A stretch of 64,000 bases of DNA from Winogradskyella sp. (GTDB lineage Bacteria; Bacteroidota; Bacteroidia; Flavobacteriales; Flavobacteriaceae). Made by a program: the position numbers and the translations under genes. Each line of letters starts with the position of its first letter. Within the stretch, counting starts at the first letter, position 1. Location of the stretch: the NCBI RefSeq assembly GCF_003712105.1, contig NZ_RHLG01000002.1, positions 620,001-684,000 on the forward strand, written 5' to 3'. Below, in pieces: positions 28,546-37,376 of the stretch. A model generated the notes under the pieces. The model had not been told where the DNA came from and searched no databases. It saw nothing but the letters and a program-made list of their open reading frames with translations.

Positions 28546-29781
28546 ATGCAAAAATTAAAAGCAGCTAATTTATATAGAAGTGAACTGATTCCAGTAAGTG
28601 GAAAATTAGTAGAGCGCTATAATAAGTGTCTTTTAAAATTAGGTTTTTCTAAAACCAAACTCAAAAAGTTTTCTATTGATGGTATAGGATGGAGCCCTGA
28701 AATTGCCGAAGAGAAGAAAGATGACAACTATCTGTGTAATGGTCCATCTAATCCTCATGGTATTATAATCTCTCCATTACAGAACAGAAAACCTGTGTAT
28801 TCACCATATCACTCTTTTGATCGTGATATGATGCAGTTAATTTTTAAAACCTATTCGAAAAAAATTAATGACATTACCAGGGATTCGGCAATAATTATTG
28901 ATTTTGACCAAAAAATAGATGCTTTCTATGAACCTCTTGATGTTTTAAAATACGATGAGATTACCATTAATTTTCATTTAATGGATAATTTGTATCATCA
29001 ACAGCGAGAGCAATTTGAATTGATTGAAAAATTCAAAACCAATCACAATTTTATTGATGAAGAGCTACAATCTCAAATTTTAGAATCAGCTAAAGCATTT
29101 GGAGATTTAAGAGGTAGAGATTTAGAACTACCTAATCTTAAGTTTAAGACAGATTCTTTTTATACCAAAGCTTATAATGGTGTTTACGTGCTTCGTGACT
29201 TTATTAAACCAATTGTGGTTTTTGAAGATCAGAAGTCGTATAAAGAAGCTATTAAAGATACAGTACATGATGTATTAATGTATCATATTTCGCATATCGA
29301 ATTAATTGAAAAGCTTAAAGATCATATTATTATTGAGAGCAACCTTGAAGCTACAGTACATACTGCCAAATATGATAGGGTTAAAAAGTTTGAGTTTGCG
29401 CAATTACTCAAAGAAGTGAATCATCCTGTAAATGAAATTCTAAATAACAGTGTTTTGTTTAAGAGCTATCTAAATAAACTAGATGTTAAAGCTCGTAAAC
29501 AAGTAATGGGTGTAGAGCTGTATCTTGAACGTTTAGAGCGAAGTAACGCGTATAAATTGGAAGATATGGTAGATATGCAAATGTATTTTGCGTTACACAA
29601 ACCGCATTCGTCGCTATCGGTTAAACATCAGGATTTAATTTGGAAGCTATTGGTTAATGTTTCACCTAAGGACGTGTTATTCTTATACTGGTACGATAAA
29701 GACCAATTTTATAAGAATTACGAAACATGGGATGAGTCATTCAAAGATTGGGTAATTAGTACTATACAAAAGAACATATAA
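28546..29781 (+). CDS. unknown protein, fourth gene of the AAA+ cluster (possibly DUF6638)
   Basis: This 411-residue protein has no signal peptide or membrane segment. An N-terminal part with SNPHGIIISPLQNRKPVYSP (near residues 68-87) is followed by an alpha-rich body (ELIEKLKDHIIIES, LERLERSNAYKLEDMVDMQ) and an aromatic C-terminus (LFLYWYDKDQFYKNYETWDE). I half-remember the label DUF6638 for proteins in this position next to an AAA ATPase, but cannot verify it. It is 15 bp behind the ATPase gene and is the last gene before a strong terminator, so it belongs to the same transcript. Confidence 0.72.
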   Translation: MQKLKAANLYRSELIPVSGKLVERYNKCLLKLGFSKTKLKKFSIDGIGWSPEIAEEKKDDNYLCNGPSNPHGIIISPLQNRKPVYSPYHSFDRDMMQLIFKTYSKKINDITRDSAIIIDFDQKIDAFYEPLDVLKYDEITINFHLMDNLYHQQREQFELIEKFKTNHNFIDEELQSQILESAKAFGDLRGRDLELPNLKFKTDSFYTKAYNGVYVLRDFIKPIVVFEDQKSYKEAIKDTVHDVLMYHISHIELIEKLKDHIIIESNLEATVHTAKYDRVKKFEFAQLLKEVNHPVNEILNNSVLFKSYLNKLDVKARKQVMGVELYLERLERSNAYKLEDMVDMQMYFALHKPHSSLSVKHQDLIWKLLVNVSPKDVLFLYWYDKDQFYKNYETWDESFKDWVISTIQKNI

Positions 29782-29783
29782 GC

Positions 29784-29816
29784 AAAAAAAGCTCGGTACA
29801 ATTACCGAGCTTTTTT
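29784..29816. terminator. terminator closing the AAA+ cluster, usable in both directions
   Basis: The stem GCTCGGTA/TACCGAGC with a 4-nt loop is flanked by an A-run and a T-run that extend the pairing. It lies between the cluster and the convergent protease gene. Confidence 0.9.
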
Positions 29817-29835
29817 ATTTGACAGTATATTCTTT

Positions 29836-32640
29836 TTAGTCCTTCATTATTTTATATACAGTTGTCTGATTAGTATCAGATTGTTTTAATCTAATAAAGT
29901 ACAGGCCAGTTCTATAGTTACTAATATCTAATTGTACAGAACGCTCATCACTTATTTCAATAGAGTTAATAAGTTTTCCTGTCATGTCAATAATGTCAAC
30001 ATTACTAATATTGACCCTTGAGTCTATAGTAACGATGCCGTTAGAAGGGTTTGGATATATTTTAAAGTTCGAAAGCGTATTGTCATTAACACCTAATACT
30101 ACACGTGGAGCAAAAGAATATACGCCTTCTATACTTGAGAAATTTCCAGTCAAAGTTACACCACCATTGTAGGAACCAATAACTGCTGATGAAATTTCTC
30201 CATTACGCGGACCTCTATTGATAAATAAATCTGACCTCGTATATGTTCCTCCTGCTGCACTTACGGCACTTTCCCATCCTGCAATCTCAGCTTCAGTAAA
30301 ATAGAATGTTATATCAACATCACCATTAGTAATTGTATTGCCAGTAGTAAGGTTGAATTGTTTATCCATAGCTAAATCTCCTCCAGTAGAGCCAAGGAAA
30401 GGTTGTCCTCCTGTACCAGATCTTGAAACTCCTATATTAGTACACCCATAATCTTCTGCAGAATTATTAGTAATACTAGCCATAACACCACCAGACGTAG
30501 AGTCATAACCATAAATTGTTCCAGGACCATTTACTGAAGCTTCATTAGAATTCAGACCATCATTAAAGTCAGTTTGGATTGGTGCCTCACCTTGAGCTGT
30601 TAGCGATATATTATCTAAAGCCATTCCATACGCCCAATTACCTAAGTCATCGTAAAAAAATGAAAGAAGCACATTTGATTCACCTACGACCGATGCTAAA
30701 TCAAGATTCATGCTACCCCAACTATTGAATGTCACTATCTCAGAGCCAACATTTTGCCAAGTAACTCCACCATCAATGGAAGTTTGTACAAACGCATCTG
30801 AAGCATATTGATCCCCTGAATCTAGATAGATGATATCAAAATTAAGGCTAGCGCTATTTACATTCGATAAGTCAATTGCTGTAGCATATTGTAACCGTTC
30901 TTGACTCATATCACAATTACAAGCATCATCATTAACAAATACAACATTAGTGTCGTTTCCGGCAGCACTCCAGTTTGTAGAGGAAGCCGCAGCAGAATCT
31001 CCTATAGCAAAATTTGATACACCATTTCCACTTACGATCCAATTTGATAAATCACTTTCAAAATCTTCAAATATTAATTGTGATTGACTACCAACATCTG
31101 GTGTAAAGTCATCATCCACGAGCGTATGCATAAATGAACTGTTAGTGCTCAATGTTGCATCACCACCATTTGCATTTAAAGAAAGATCCAAAGTAAAATT
31201 CTCGTCACCTTCAACAAATCCGTCATTATATATTCTTATTGTAATTTGTTTGTCACTTTCATCACCAGCTGCAAAAGTTATTGGGTTTATACTTAAGATT
31301 TCATAATCTGTGCCTGCTGTTGCAGTTCCGGAAGTTGTTATGGTTACATCGGCATTTTCAGACGGTGCCATTGCGATTCTCAAATCGAAGGTTAAGTCTT
31401 GAAAATTACAATCAGAGCCTTCTGATGATGCACTAGGAATAGCACCAAAACTAATCCTAGGAGAATCTGGGTTTGGATCATCGATTGCACCGTCAATTGC
31501 TGTAATGATACTTCCAAGATCATTAATTATTTCATCAGATCTACCTGCAGCACCGTTTGGACAACCACCAGTATTGTGCAGTCCAATTACAAGGTGATCA
31601 CTAAATCTTAATACAGGAGAGCCAGAACTTCCACCTTCAGTATCATGAAAATATTCAACTCGTGCACCACCATTACCAGCATTTGTTACTGTTGTAAAGC
31701 CACCTGCACCAGGATTTGTATCTGTAAATACTGCTATCTCATTACGTCTTCCACCTGGATGCTGTGGATGATAAATACGTTCTCCAACGGCTGGCGGAAC
31801 AGAAGCGAGGCTCAAATACCCATAAGTATCTGTTGGATTAACCGGTAATTGCACTAAAGTGTAATCTAATCCAGCTCCAGTCTGTATAAATGTTGCCGAA
31901 GTTGCAACGATATCTGTAGCATCAGCATTAAGCCCTGAACAATCTGTATTACGGTAATTAAACCAAAACTCTGTATTCGCTGCTTCACCTGCTGTACCTA
32001 TACAATGATTGTTAGTCATGACATGACCTTCAGATCCAAGTAACCAACCTGTACAAAGGCTAGTGCCTCCAATAACCAATCTACAAATAGCATTAGACTT
32101 TCTACCTATTTCAGTATTGTCATAACATGCCGCTTGTTCTCTTTCATCTCCACCACAAACTGATTCAAATTGTTGAGCGTTTGTTTCAAAAGCACCAGTA
32201 ATTTTATCCATAGGATAACCATATGCTACTTTTGTAATATCAAACCCATAGTGGTTTTGATTTCCATTTTGGCTATGAAGTTCTACAATTATATGGTCGT
32301 CAAAAATTGTTCTAGACCAAAATTCATCTATTCTGTCTTGATTAGCATTAATGACTTTACCTGAACCAGAGTAAATAAATTCTTGATTATTAGATTCTCC
32401 ATAAATTCTTACGTAGTCATTGTCATTCAGATCAAAGTTTTCAAAATATACCTTAATATAGCCTGAACCTGTAGATCTAAATTCTTTAGAATATACAATA
32501 CCGGAATTAGTAGCATTGTATTCTGCGCTTGATGAAAAATTAACCTCAAACTCATCACCGATTTTTAAGGGCGCTGAAATCTCTTGAGCGTTAACAAATA
32601 AAGCGATTGTTAATGTTAAAAATAGTAGGGTTTTTTTCAT
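29836..32640 (-). CDS. secreted trypsin-like serine protease with Calx-beta and type IX sorting domain
   Basis: This 934-residue protein starts at ATG 32640 (MKKTLLFLTLTIALFVNAQ), a clean signal peptide; a frame back to 32727 adds an unlikely extension. A CUB-like region (20-140) leads into a chymotrypsin-fold protease with the triad His near 212 (TNNHCIG), Asp near 258 (GLDYTLV) and Ser near 339 (GGSSGSPVL). A Calx-beta repeat lies at about 420-485 and a MAM/lectin-like region around 520-670. The last ~75 residues form a type A C-terminal sorting domain (FKIYPNPSNGIVTID). It is exported by the type IX system, which is encoded elsewhere, to the surface or medium to degrade protein. Confidence 0.9.
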   Translation of the reverse strand: MKKTLLFLTLTIALFVNAQEISAPLKIGDEFEVNFSSSAEYNATNSGIVYSKEFRSTGSGYIKVYFENFDLNDNDYVRIYGESNNQEFIYSGSGKVINANQDRIDEFWSRTIFDDHIIVELHSQNGNQNHYGFDITKVAYGYPMDKITGAFETNAQQFESVCGGDEREQAACYDNTEIGRKSNAICRLVIGGTSLCTGWLLGSEGHVMTNNHCIGTAGEAANTEFWFNYRNTDCSGLNADATDIVATSATFIQTGAGLDYTLVQLPVNPTDTYGYLSLASVPPAVGERIYHPQHPGGRRNEIAVFTDTNPGAGGFTTVTNAGNGGARVEYFHDTEGGSSGSPVLRFSDHLVIGLHNTGGCPNGAAGRSDEIINDLGSIITAIDGAIDDPNPDSPRISFGAIPSASSEGSDCNFQDLTFDLRIAMAPSENADVTITTSGTATAGTDYEILSINPITFAAGDESDKQITIRIYNDGFVEGDENFTLDLSLNANGGDATLSTNSSFMHTLVDDDFTPDVGSQSQLIFEDFESDLSNWIVSGNGVSNFAIGDSAAASSTNWSAAGNDTNVVFVNDDACNCDMSQERLQYATAIDLSNVNSASLNFDIIYLDSGDQYASDAFVQTSIDGGVTWQNVGSEIVTFNSWGSMNLDLASVVGESNVLLSFFYDDLGNWAYGMALDNISLTAQGEAPIQTDFNDGLNSNEASVNGPGTIYGYDSTSGGVMASITNNSAEDYGCTNIGVSRSGTGGQPFLGSTGGDLAMDKQFNLTTGNTITNGDVDITFYFTEAEIAGWESAVSAAGGTYTRSDLFINRGPRNGEISSAVIGSYNGGVTLTGNFSSIEGVYSFAPRVVLGVNDNTLSNFKIYPNPSNGIVTIDSRVNISNVDIIDMTGKLINSIEISDERSVQLDISNYRTGLYFIRLKQSDTNQTTVYKIMKD

Positions 32641-32762
32641 AATCGAATTTTTTATAGAACGATTTGTTTGCGCTAATATAGCCAATAAAAAAACATATAA
32701 AAGTAAAATTTGTTTTGTGCGTAACATTAATCTAATTTAGGTGTCTAATAAATAAAGTAATT

Positions 32763-33299
32763 ATGGGACTAGAATTAATAATCTTTATTGTGGCTGTTCT
32801 CTTTGGTATCTTTATATATTGGAGAGAATCGAATGGAAACGGAGCATATAGAACTCTTAATAAAATTGTGAATAGTAAAGAGTTGCAAATGGCTGCTGAT
32901 AACCCAAAGGGCTTTGTTTATAAACAAAGTTTTATACCGAGACTTATTTTTGTTGTTGTTTTGGTACTAATAGCAGCACTTATCTTAGAATTTTTAACGC
33001 CTATTGCCGTTTTTTCTAGTTATAATGGTATTTCTGCGTTTGCTTCCTTTGCTGCTGGTACCTTGTTAGGGACATATTTGGCAAATTTTGTAATAAAATC
33101 TACTCAAGTTATTGAAGAAAAAAGTGATTCTATAGGAGATATAGTTGGTGATGCTGTAGAAAAAGGGAAAGAATTTATTGGTGATTTAAAGAAAGAAGAA
33201 GAACCAAAAATAGAAGATGTAAAAAAAGAAGTTGAAGAAGACATTGAAACTGAGACCAAGTCTGCTAGAGAAAGGCTTAAGGATAAAGGCCTAATGTAA
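32763..33299 (+). CDS. membrane protein of unknown function, first gene of the SulP operon
   Basis: This 178-residue protein has an N-terminal membrane segment (residues 2-18) and one or two more at about 60-105 (FVVVLVLIAALILEFLTP, then FASFAAGTLLGTYLANFV). A long charged tail from residue 115 alternates Lys and Glu (KKEEEPKIEDVKKEVEED). The tail is probably cytoplasmic and disordered or coiled. It lies 21 bp before another unknown membrane gene and shares its transcript. I recognise no family. Confidence 0.65.
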   Translation: MGLELIIFIVAVLFGIFIYWRESNGNGAYRTLNKIVNSKELQMAADNPKGFVYKQSFIPRLIFVVVLVLIAALILEFLTPIAVFSSYNGISAFASFAAGTLLGTYLANFVIKSTQVIEEKSDSIGDIVGDAVEKGKEFIGDLKKEEEPKIEDVKKEVEEDIETETKSARERLKDKGLM

Positions 33300-33320
33300 A
33301 TTTTCAAGACAAATATAACT

Positions 33321-35009
33321 ATGATAAAATCATATTGGAGAAAAGGTAGGAAGCAAAAAATTATTACAATAGTATTAAGTCTAATACTATTAATATTAGT
33401 ATTTGTTTTAAGAGACGACTACCAACCAGCTTTATTATTTATTAGAAAGTATTTTTTCATTATAGTTGTTTGTTTATTAGTGCTAATCCTTGGATTACGG
33501 AAGTTTCGAAAAACGGCTAGCACAGGAAAACGTCTAGGAATACTTGGGTTATTGCTATTGTTTTTTGGACTTTTGTATACGCTAGGATGGCATTATGGTA
33601 TGTACGATTACATGAAAACCTATAATGTATTCAATCATCTTAATAAGCAAGAAATACATGAGTTACCATTGACTCAGAATGAACGTATTCAACCTTTGCG
33701 AAATATTTTTTCTATGGCAAATGAAAGTGTTGGTGAGACCAAAGATGTGTCTCTACCTCATTTGGTTAGAGTAGATGATGAGAATAAATGGACCATGGCT
33801 ATTCAGCCAAGTGAGAAATATATCATGCAGCGTATAAGTGATAATTCTGAAGAGGTATTTTCAGTAAGTAGCACGACACCGTTTCCGCGATTCTCTAATG
33901 AAAATAGAATACCAGTTACCTTTTCTATAGGTGAAACCTTAAAGTTTAGTAGAAACACTTATAATGCTGTGGTTCAAAGATTTAATCCATGGATGTTATT
34001 TAACTACGAACCAAGTGATACCTTTTATATGAAAGATGATAGTGGCGAATGGGTACAAGTCGTAAGTCTTATTAAATGGAAAGGCTTTTTCTTTCCGTAT
34101 CCTACATTTGGAGGTGTTATGATAATTGATAATGGAGTGCACGATTTTAATGATTATCTGGAGCGCATTTCTATAGGTAAAGGAACTTTTGTTCCTCCTT
34201 CCGAAATAAAAAATTACGCTTTTTTGAATAAGCAAAACACGCTTTCGGAAAAGGTATCCCAATTGCAAGCTGAATCATTGAAATTCTTGGGAGGTTTTAG
34301 TGACCCATTACCATGGAACATGGAAACGGCGGTAAAAATTCCTGATATGCCTGAAGATCAAAACCAACAACCTTATGTCACAGATTTTGATTTTGTTGGC
34401 AGTAATACCAATGCATATAGTGGATTGTACCATTGGTTTGGTTTAGAACCTGTAGGAGATGAACGTACGAGTTTAAGCTATAGTGTTTTTATTCCTGCTG
34501 ATGGAACTGATAAACTATATTATTATGACCATGCTAAAAAGAAACAAGGTTATGCTGGTGTTTCTGCGATGCCATTAAAAATAGTAGAATCTCGCAAGGA
34601 GTTTGATTGGGAAGCCAATAAACCTGTTGAGTTTAGGCCGTACATAAAGGATATTGCAGGAAGAAAACGCTTATTTTTCCTTGGTACTGTATCTGCCATC
34701 AACAAAAAGGGTCAATTTGATGGTTCGGCAACACCAGATTTAGCATTGGTGGATAGTGAATATCGTGATGTTGTTTGGATTGATGTAAAACACCCAAGCT
34801 CATGGGATGAAACCATTTACAAACAACTTAACGAGGCTTGGCGTTCTAGTGAAGGCATTGGGTATTATTTTAACGAGCAGCCTAAACCAGTCGAAGATTA
34901 TGAAAAATCAATTGATTCTCTAAAGATAGAAGCGAAAACCAATGATAATGCTGAGCAAATAGAAGCTCTGGAACGCAAACTAGATTCTTTAAAAGCACTA
35001 AATAATTAA
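33321..35009 (+). CDS. unknown membrane-anchored protein with large soluble domain, SulP operon
   Basis: This 562-residue protein has three membrane segments near residues 13-29, 40-57 and 73-91. About 420 residues follow that would sit outside the cytoplasm if the basic N-terminus is inside. The soluble part is rich in Trp, Tyr and Phe (FNPWMLFNYEPSDTFYMKDD; SGLYHWFGLEPVGDERTS), and ends in a short coiled coil (residues 530-560). There is no enzyme motif I can name. It lies 27 bp before the SulP gene, so it may be an accessory of anion transport. Confidence 0.65.
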   Translation: MIKSYWRKGRKQKIITIVLSLILLILVFVLRDDYQPALLFIRKYFFIIVVCLLVLILGLRKFRKTASTGKRLGILGLLLLFFGLLYTLGWHYGMYDYMKTYNVFNHLNKQEIHELPLTQNERIQPLRNIFSMANESVGETKDVSLPHLVRVDDENKWTMAIQPSEKYIMQRISDNSEEVFSVSSTTPFPRFSNENRIPVTFSIGETLKFSRNTYNAVVQRFNPWMLFNYEPSDTFYMKDDSGEWVQVVSLIKWKGFFFPYPTFGGVMIIDNGVHDFNDYLERISIGKGTFVPPSEIKNYAFLNKQNTLSEKVSQLQAESLKFLGGFSDPLPWNMETAVKIPDMPEDQNQQPYVTDFDFVGSNTNAYSGLYHWFGLEPVGDERTSLSYSVFIPADGTDKLYYYDHAKKKQGYAGVSAMPLKIVESRKEFDWEANKPVEFRPYIKDIAGRKRLFFLGTVSAINKKGQFDGSATPDLALVDSEYRDVVWIDVKHPSSWDETIYKQLNEAWRSSEGIGYYFNEQPKPVEDYEKSIDSLKIEAKTNDNAEQIEALERKLDSLKALNN

Positions 35010-35036
35010 AATCTATAATCTAACTAACCATCACAA

Positions 35037-36692
35037 ATGATTTCAAAATATTACGATTTTAAATTTTTAAAAGGAGATTTAACAGGCGGATTAGTCGCTG
35101 GTATTGTAGCATTACCTTTGGCATTAGCCTTTGGTGTACAATCCGGATTAGGTGCTATTGCAGGACTTTATGGTGCTATTGCTGTCGGAATATTTGCTGC
35201 CATTTTTGGAGGTACATCAACACAAGCTAGTGGGCCAACAGGTCCAATGACAGTTGTTTCTGCAACATTAGTAGCGGCTGCTATTGAAATGACGGGAAGC
35301 CTAGATACAGCGATGCCAATAATTATAGCAACATTTCTATTAGGTGGACTGTTTCAGATTTTATTTGGCTTTTTAAATATAGCGAGCTATGTAAAGTATT
35401 TCCCATACCCAGTAGTATCAGGATTTATGAGTGGTGTAGGATTAATCATTGTAATTCTACAGTTATTCCCTTTTGTAGGTTTAGGCTCTGCTAAATCAAC
35501 TTGGTTGGTTATTCAGGATTTGCCGAGGTTATTCGCAGAATTTAACTGGCAAGCACTTGCATTAGGTCTACTTACTGTTCTTGTATATTATGTATTTCCT
35601 TATATAACTAAAGCTATTCCAAGTGCATTAGTGGCTTTAGTTGTTGCTTCTTTAGCGGCTTACTTTTTGCAATGGGATATACCTATTATAGGTGAAATTC
35701 CTTCAGGTTTACCTTCTGTACAGTTAGATGGAATTTTCTCCATAGATTCAAGCGCATATTCACTTATTGCTGAATACGCCATAATACTTGCAGTGTTAGG
35801 TTCAATAGATTCGTTATTAACGTCTGTAATAGCAGATAATATGACAAAAACCAAGCATAATAGTAATAGAGAACTTATTGGTCAGGGTATCGGTAATACG
35901 ATAGCGGCTATTTTTGGTGGTATTCCAGGTGCTGGAGCAACTAAAGGTACAGTTGTTAATATTAATGCTGGTGGACGTACCAAACTTTCAGGAACTGCTC
36001 ATGGCTTATTCTTATTAGCAGTATTATTAGGTCTTGGTAAATTGGCGGGTTATATTCCACTATCTGTACTTGCTGGACTGTTAATCCCGATAGGATTTAA
36101 AATCATAGATACTAAAGGCTTAAAGCATTTGTTAGCTGTTCCTAGAGCAGATGCAGTAGTGCTTATTCTTGTTCTATTAATGACCACCTTTGGTAGTTTG
36201 ATTCAAGCTGTTGGTATTGGTGTATTACTAGCGTCTTTGTTATTTATGAAACGTGCAAGTGACATTGGTGAACAAGGTATGGAAGTTGGAACTTTAGCAG
36301 GATTTGATGGTGAAAAACCTTGGCAGGACGAAGAACAATTTTATAACAATTACAAGGATAAAGTTTATATAAAACACTTGTATGGACCATTGTTCTTTGG
36401 CTTTACATCACATTTCCAAAACGAAATTAAGATTATTCCAGATGGTGTAAAGGCCTTAATTATTCGTATGGATCGAGTCCCTTACGTAGATCAATCAGGT
36501 TTGTATGCTTTAGAGAATGCCATTTTGGATTTAGAAAAGAAAGGTATTCAGGTCATTTTAACGGCCGTACAAGAACAACCTATGGACAAATTAGTATCAA
36601 TAGATATTGTACCAGATTTAATCTCTAAAGAACATATTTTTGATTCAATTGAAGATGCTTTTGATTATTTGAAATCTCATTTCCAACTTTAA
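35037..36692 (+). CDS. SulP-family inorganic anion transporter with STAS domain
   Basis: This 551-residue protein begins with the SulP signature region (LTGGLVAGIVALPLALAFG). It has about 12-14 membrane segments, including GGTSTQASGPTGPMTVV near residue 60 and GGIPGAGATKG near 297. A cytoplasmic STAS domain follows from about residue 440 (RMDRVPYVDQSGLYALENA). SulP carriers move sulfate, bicarbonate or other anions, often with sodium or protons. No carbonic anhydrase gene or sulfate-assimilation gene lies nearby, so the substrate is open. It ends a three-gene unit. Confidence 0.93.
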   Translation: MISKYYDFKFLKGDLTGGLVAGIVALPLALAFGVQSGLGAIAGLYGAIAVGIFAAIFGGTSTQASGPTGPMTVVSATLVAAAIEMTGSLDTAMPIIIATFLLGGLFQILFGFLNIASYVKYFPYPVVSGFMSGVGLIIVILQLFPFVGLGSAKSTWLVIQDLPRLFAEFNWQALALGLLTVLVYYVFPYITKAIPSALVALVVASLAAYFLQWDIPIIGEIPSGLPSVQLDGIFSIDSSAYSLIAEYAIILAVLGSIDSLLTSVIADNMTKTKHNSNRELIGQGIGNTIAAIFGGIPGAGATKGTVVNINAGGRTKLSGTAHGLFLLAVLLGLGKLAGYIPLSVLAGLLIPIGFKIIDTKGLKHLLAVPRADAVVLILVLLMTTFGSLIQAVGIGVLLASLLFMKRASDIGEQGMEVGTLAGFDGEKPWQDEEQFYNNYKDKVYIKHLYGPLFFGFTSHFQNEIKIIPDGVKALIIRMDRVPYVDQSGLYALENAILDLEKKGIQVILTAVQEQPMDKLVSIDIVPDLISKEHIFDSIEDAFDYLKSHFQL

Positions 36693-36725
36693 TTCATTTA
36701 GAAATAATGTTTTTGGATTAACTCC

Positions 36726-37286
36726 ATGAGTTTACTTTTTAAAAAACATATACAAGAGATACTACCTAAGCTTTCGGATGACGAATTCAGTCATATTACT
36801 TCTTTTTTTAAACCTTTAAAAAGAAAGAAACATCAGTTTCTTGTTCAAGAAGGTGAGATGGTTACCAATGAATACTGGGTAATAAAAGGTTGTATAAAGG
36901 CTTATTATCTTGATCAAAAGGGAAAGGAACATATCTTACAATTTGCCACAGAGAATTGGTGGATTACAGATTTTAATGCTTACTTCAATCAAGTTAAGGC
37001 CACTATTTATATAGATTGCATAGAAGATTCTGAATTACTTTCTATAACCTTAGACCAAAGGAATCAGTTATGTAAAGAATCGCACAATATGGAGCACTAT
37101 TGGCGAGTAAAATCAAACTATGGATATGCAGCCCTTCAACAACGAATACTTTCATTGCTTTGGATGTCTGCAGAAGACAGATACAACCAAATGCTTAAAC
37201 TATATCCTAATCTTTTTCAGCGTGTTCCAAAAAAGATGATAGCCGCATATTTAGGTGTTTCTAGAGAAACATTAAGCAGATTATAA
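36726..37286 (+). CDS. Crp/Fnr-family transcriptional regulator
   Basis: This 186-residue protein has a cyclic-nucleotide-binding-like beta-barrel (residues 25-115) and a C-terminal helix-turn-helix. The recognition helix reads GVSRETLSRL and is the very end of the protein; the RET..R pattern is the one E. coli CRP uses to read TGTGA. The C-terminus is several residues shorter than CRP, as in many Bacteroidota members. A perfect TGTGA-N6-TCACA palindrome begins one base after the stop. No phosphate-loop RxSxA is evident, so the effector is unlikely to be cAMP. Confidence 0.88.
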   Translation: MSLLFKKHIQEILPKLSDDEFSHITSFFKPLKRKKHQFLVQEGEMVTNEYWVIKGCIKAYYLDQKGKEHILQFATENWWITDFNAYFNQVKATIYIDCIEDSELLSITLDQRNQLCKESHNMEHYWRVKSNYGYAALQQRILSLLWMSAEDRYNQMLKLYPNLFQRVPKKMIAAYLGVSRETLSRL

Positions 37287-37302
37287 TGTGACATACATCA
37301 CA
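37287..37302. promoter_or_regulatory. CRP-type operator upstream of the DJ-1/PfpI gene
   Basis: TGTGACATACATCACA is a perfect TGTGA-N6-TCACA palindrome. A further TGTGA at 37310-37314 pairs with the TCACA half as an overlapping inverted repeat. The centre lies about 60-65 bp upstream of the start site expected from the -7 box at 37348-37355. Confidence 0.7.
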
Positions 37303-37347
37303 CTAATAATGTGATTTAGGTCCTATGCCGACTGTAGGCCTTACCCA

Positions 37348-37355
37348 TAATTTTG
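37348..37355 (+). promoter_or_regulatory. -7 box for the DJ-1/PfpI-SMP-30 unit
   Basis: TAATTTTG matches TAnnTTTG. No TTTG element is present 19-20 nt upstream, as would suit an activator-dependent promoter. Confidence 0.55.
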
Positions 37356-37376
37356 TAGTGTAAAAATTTAAACACT

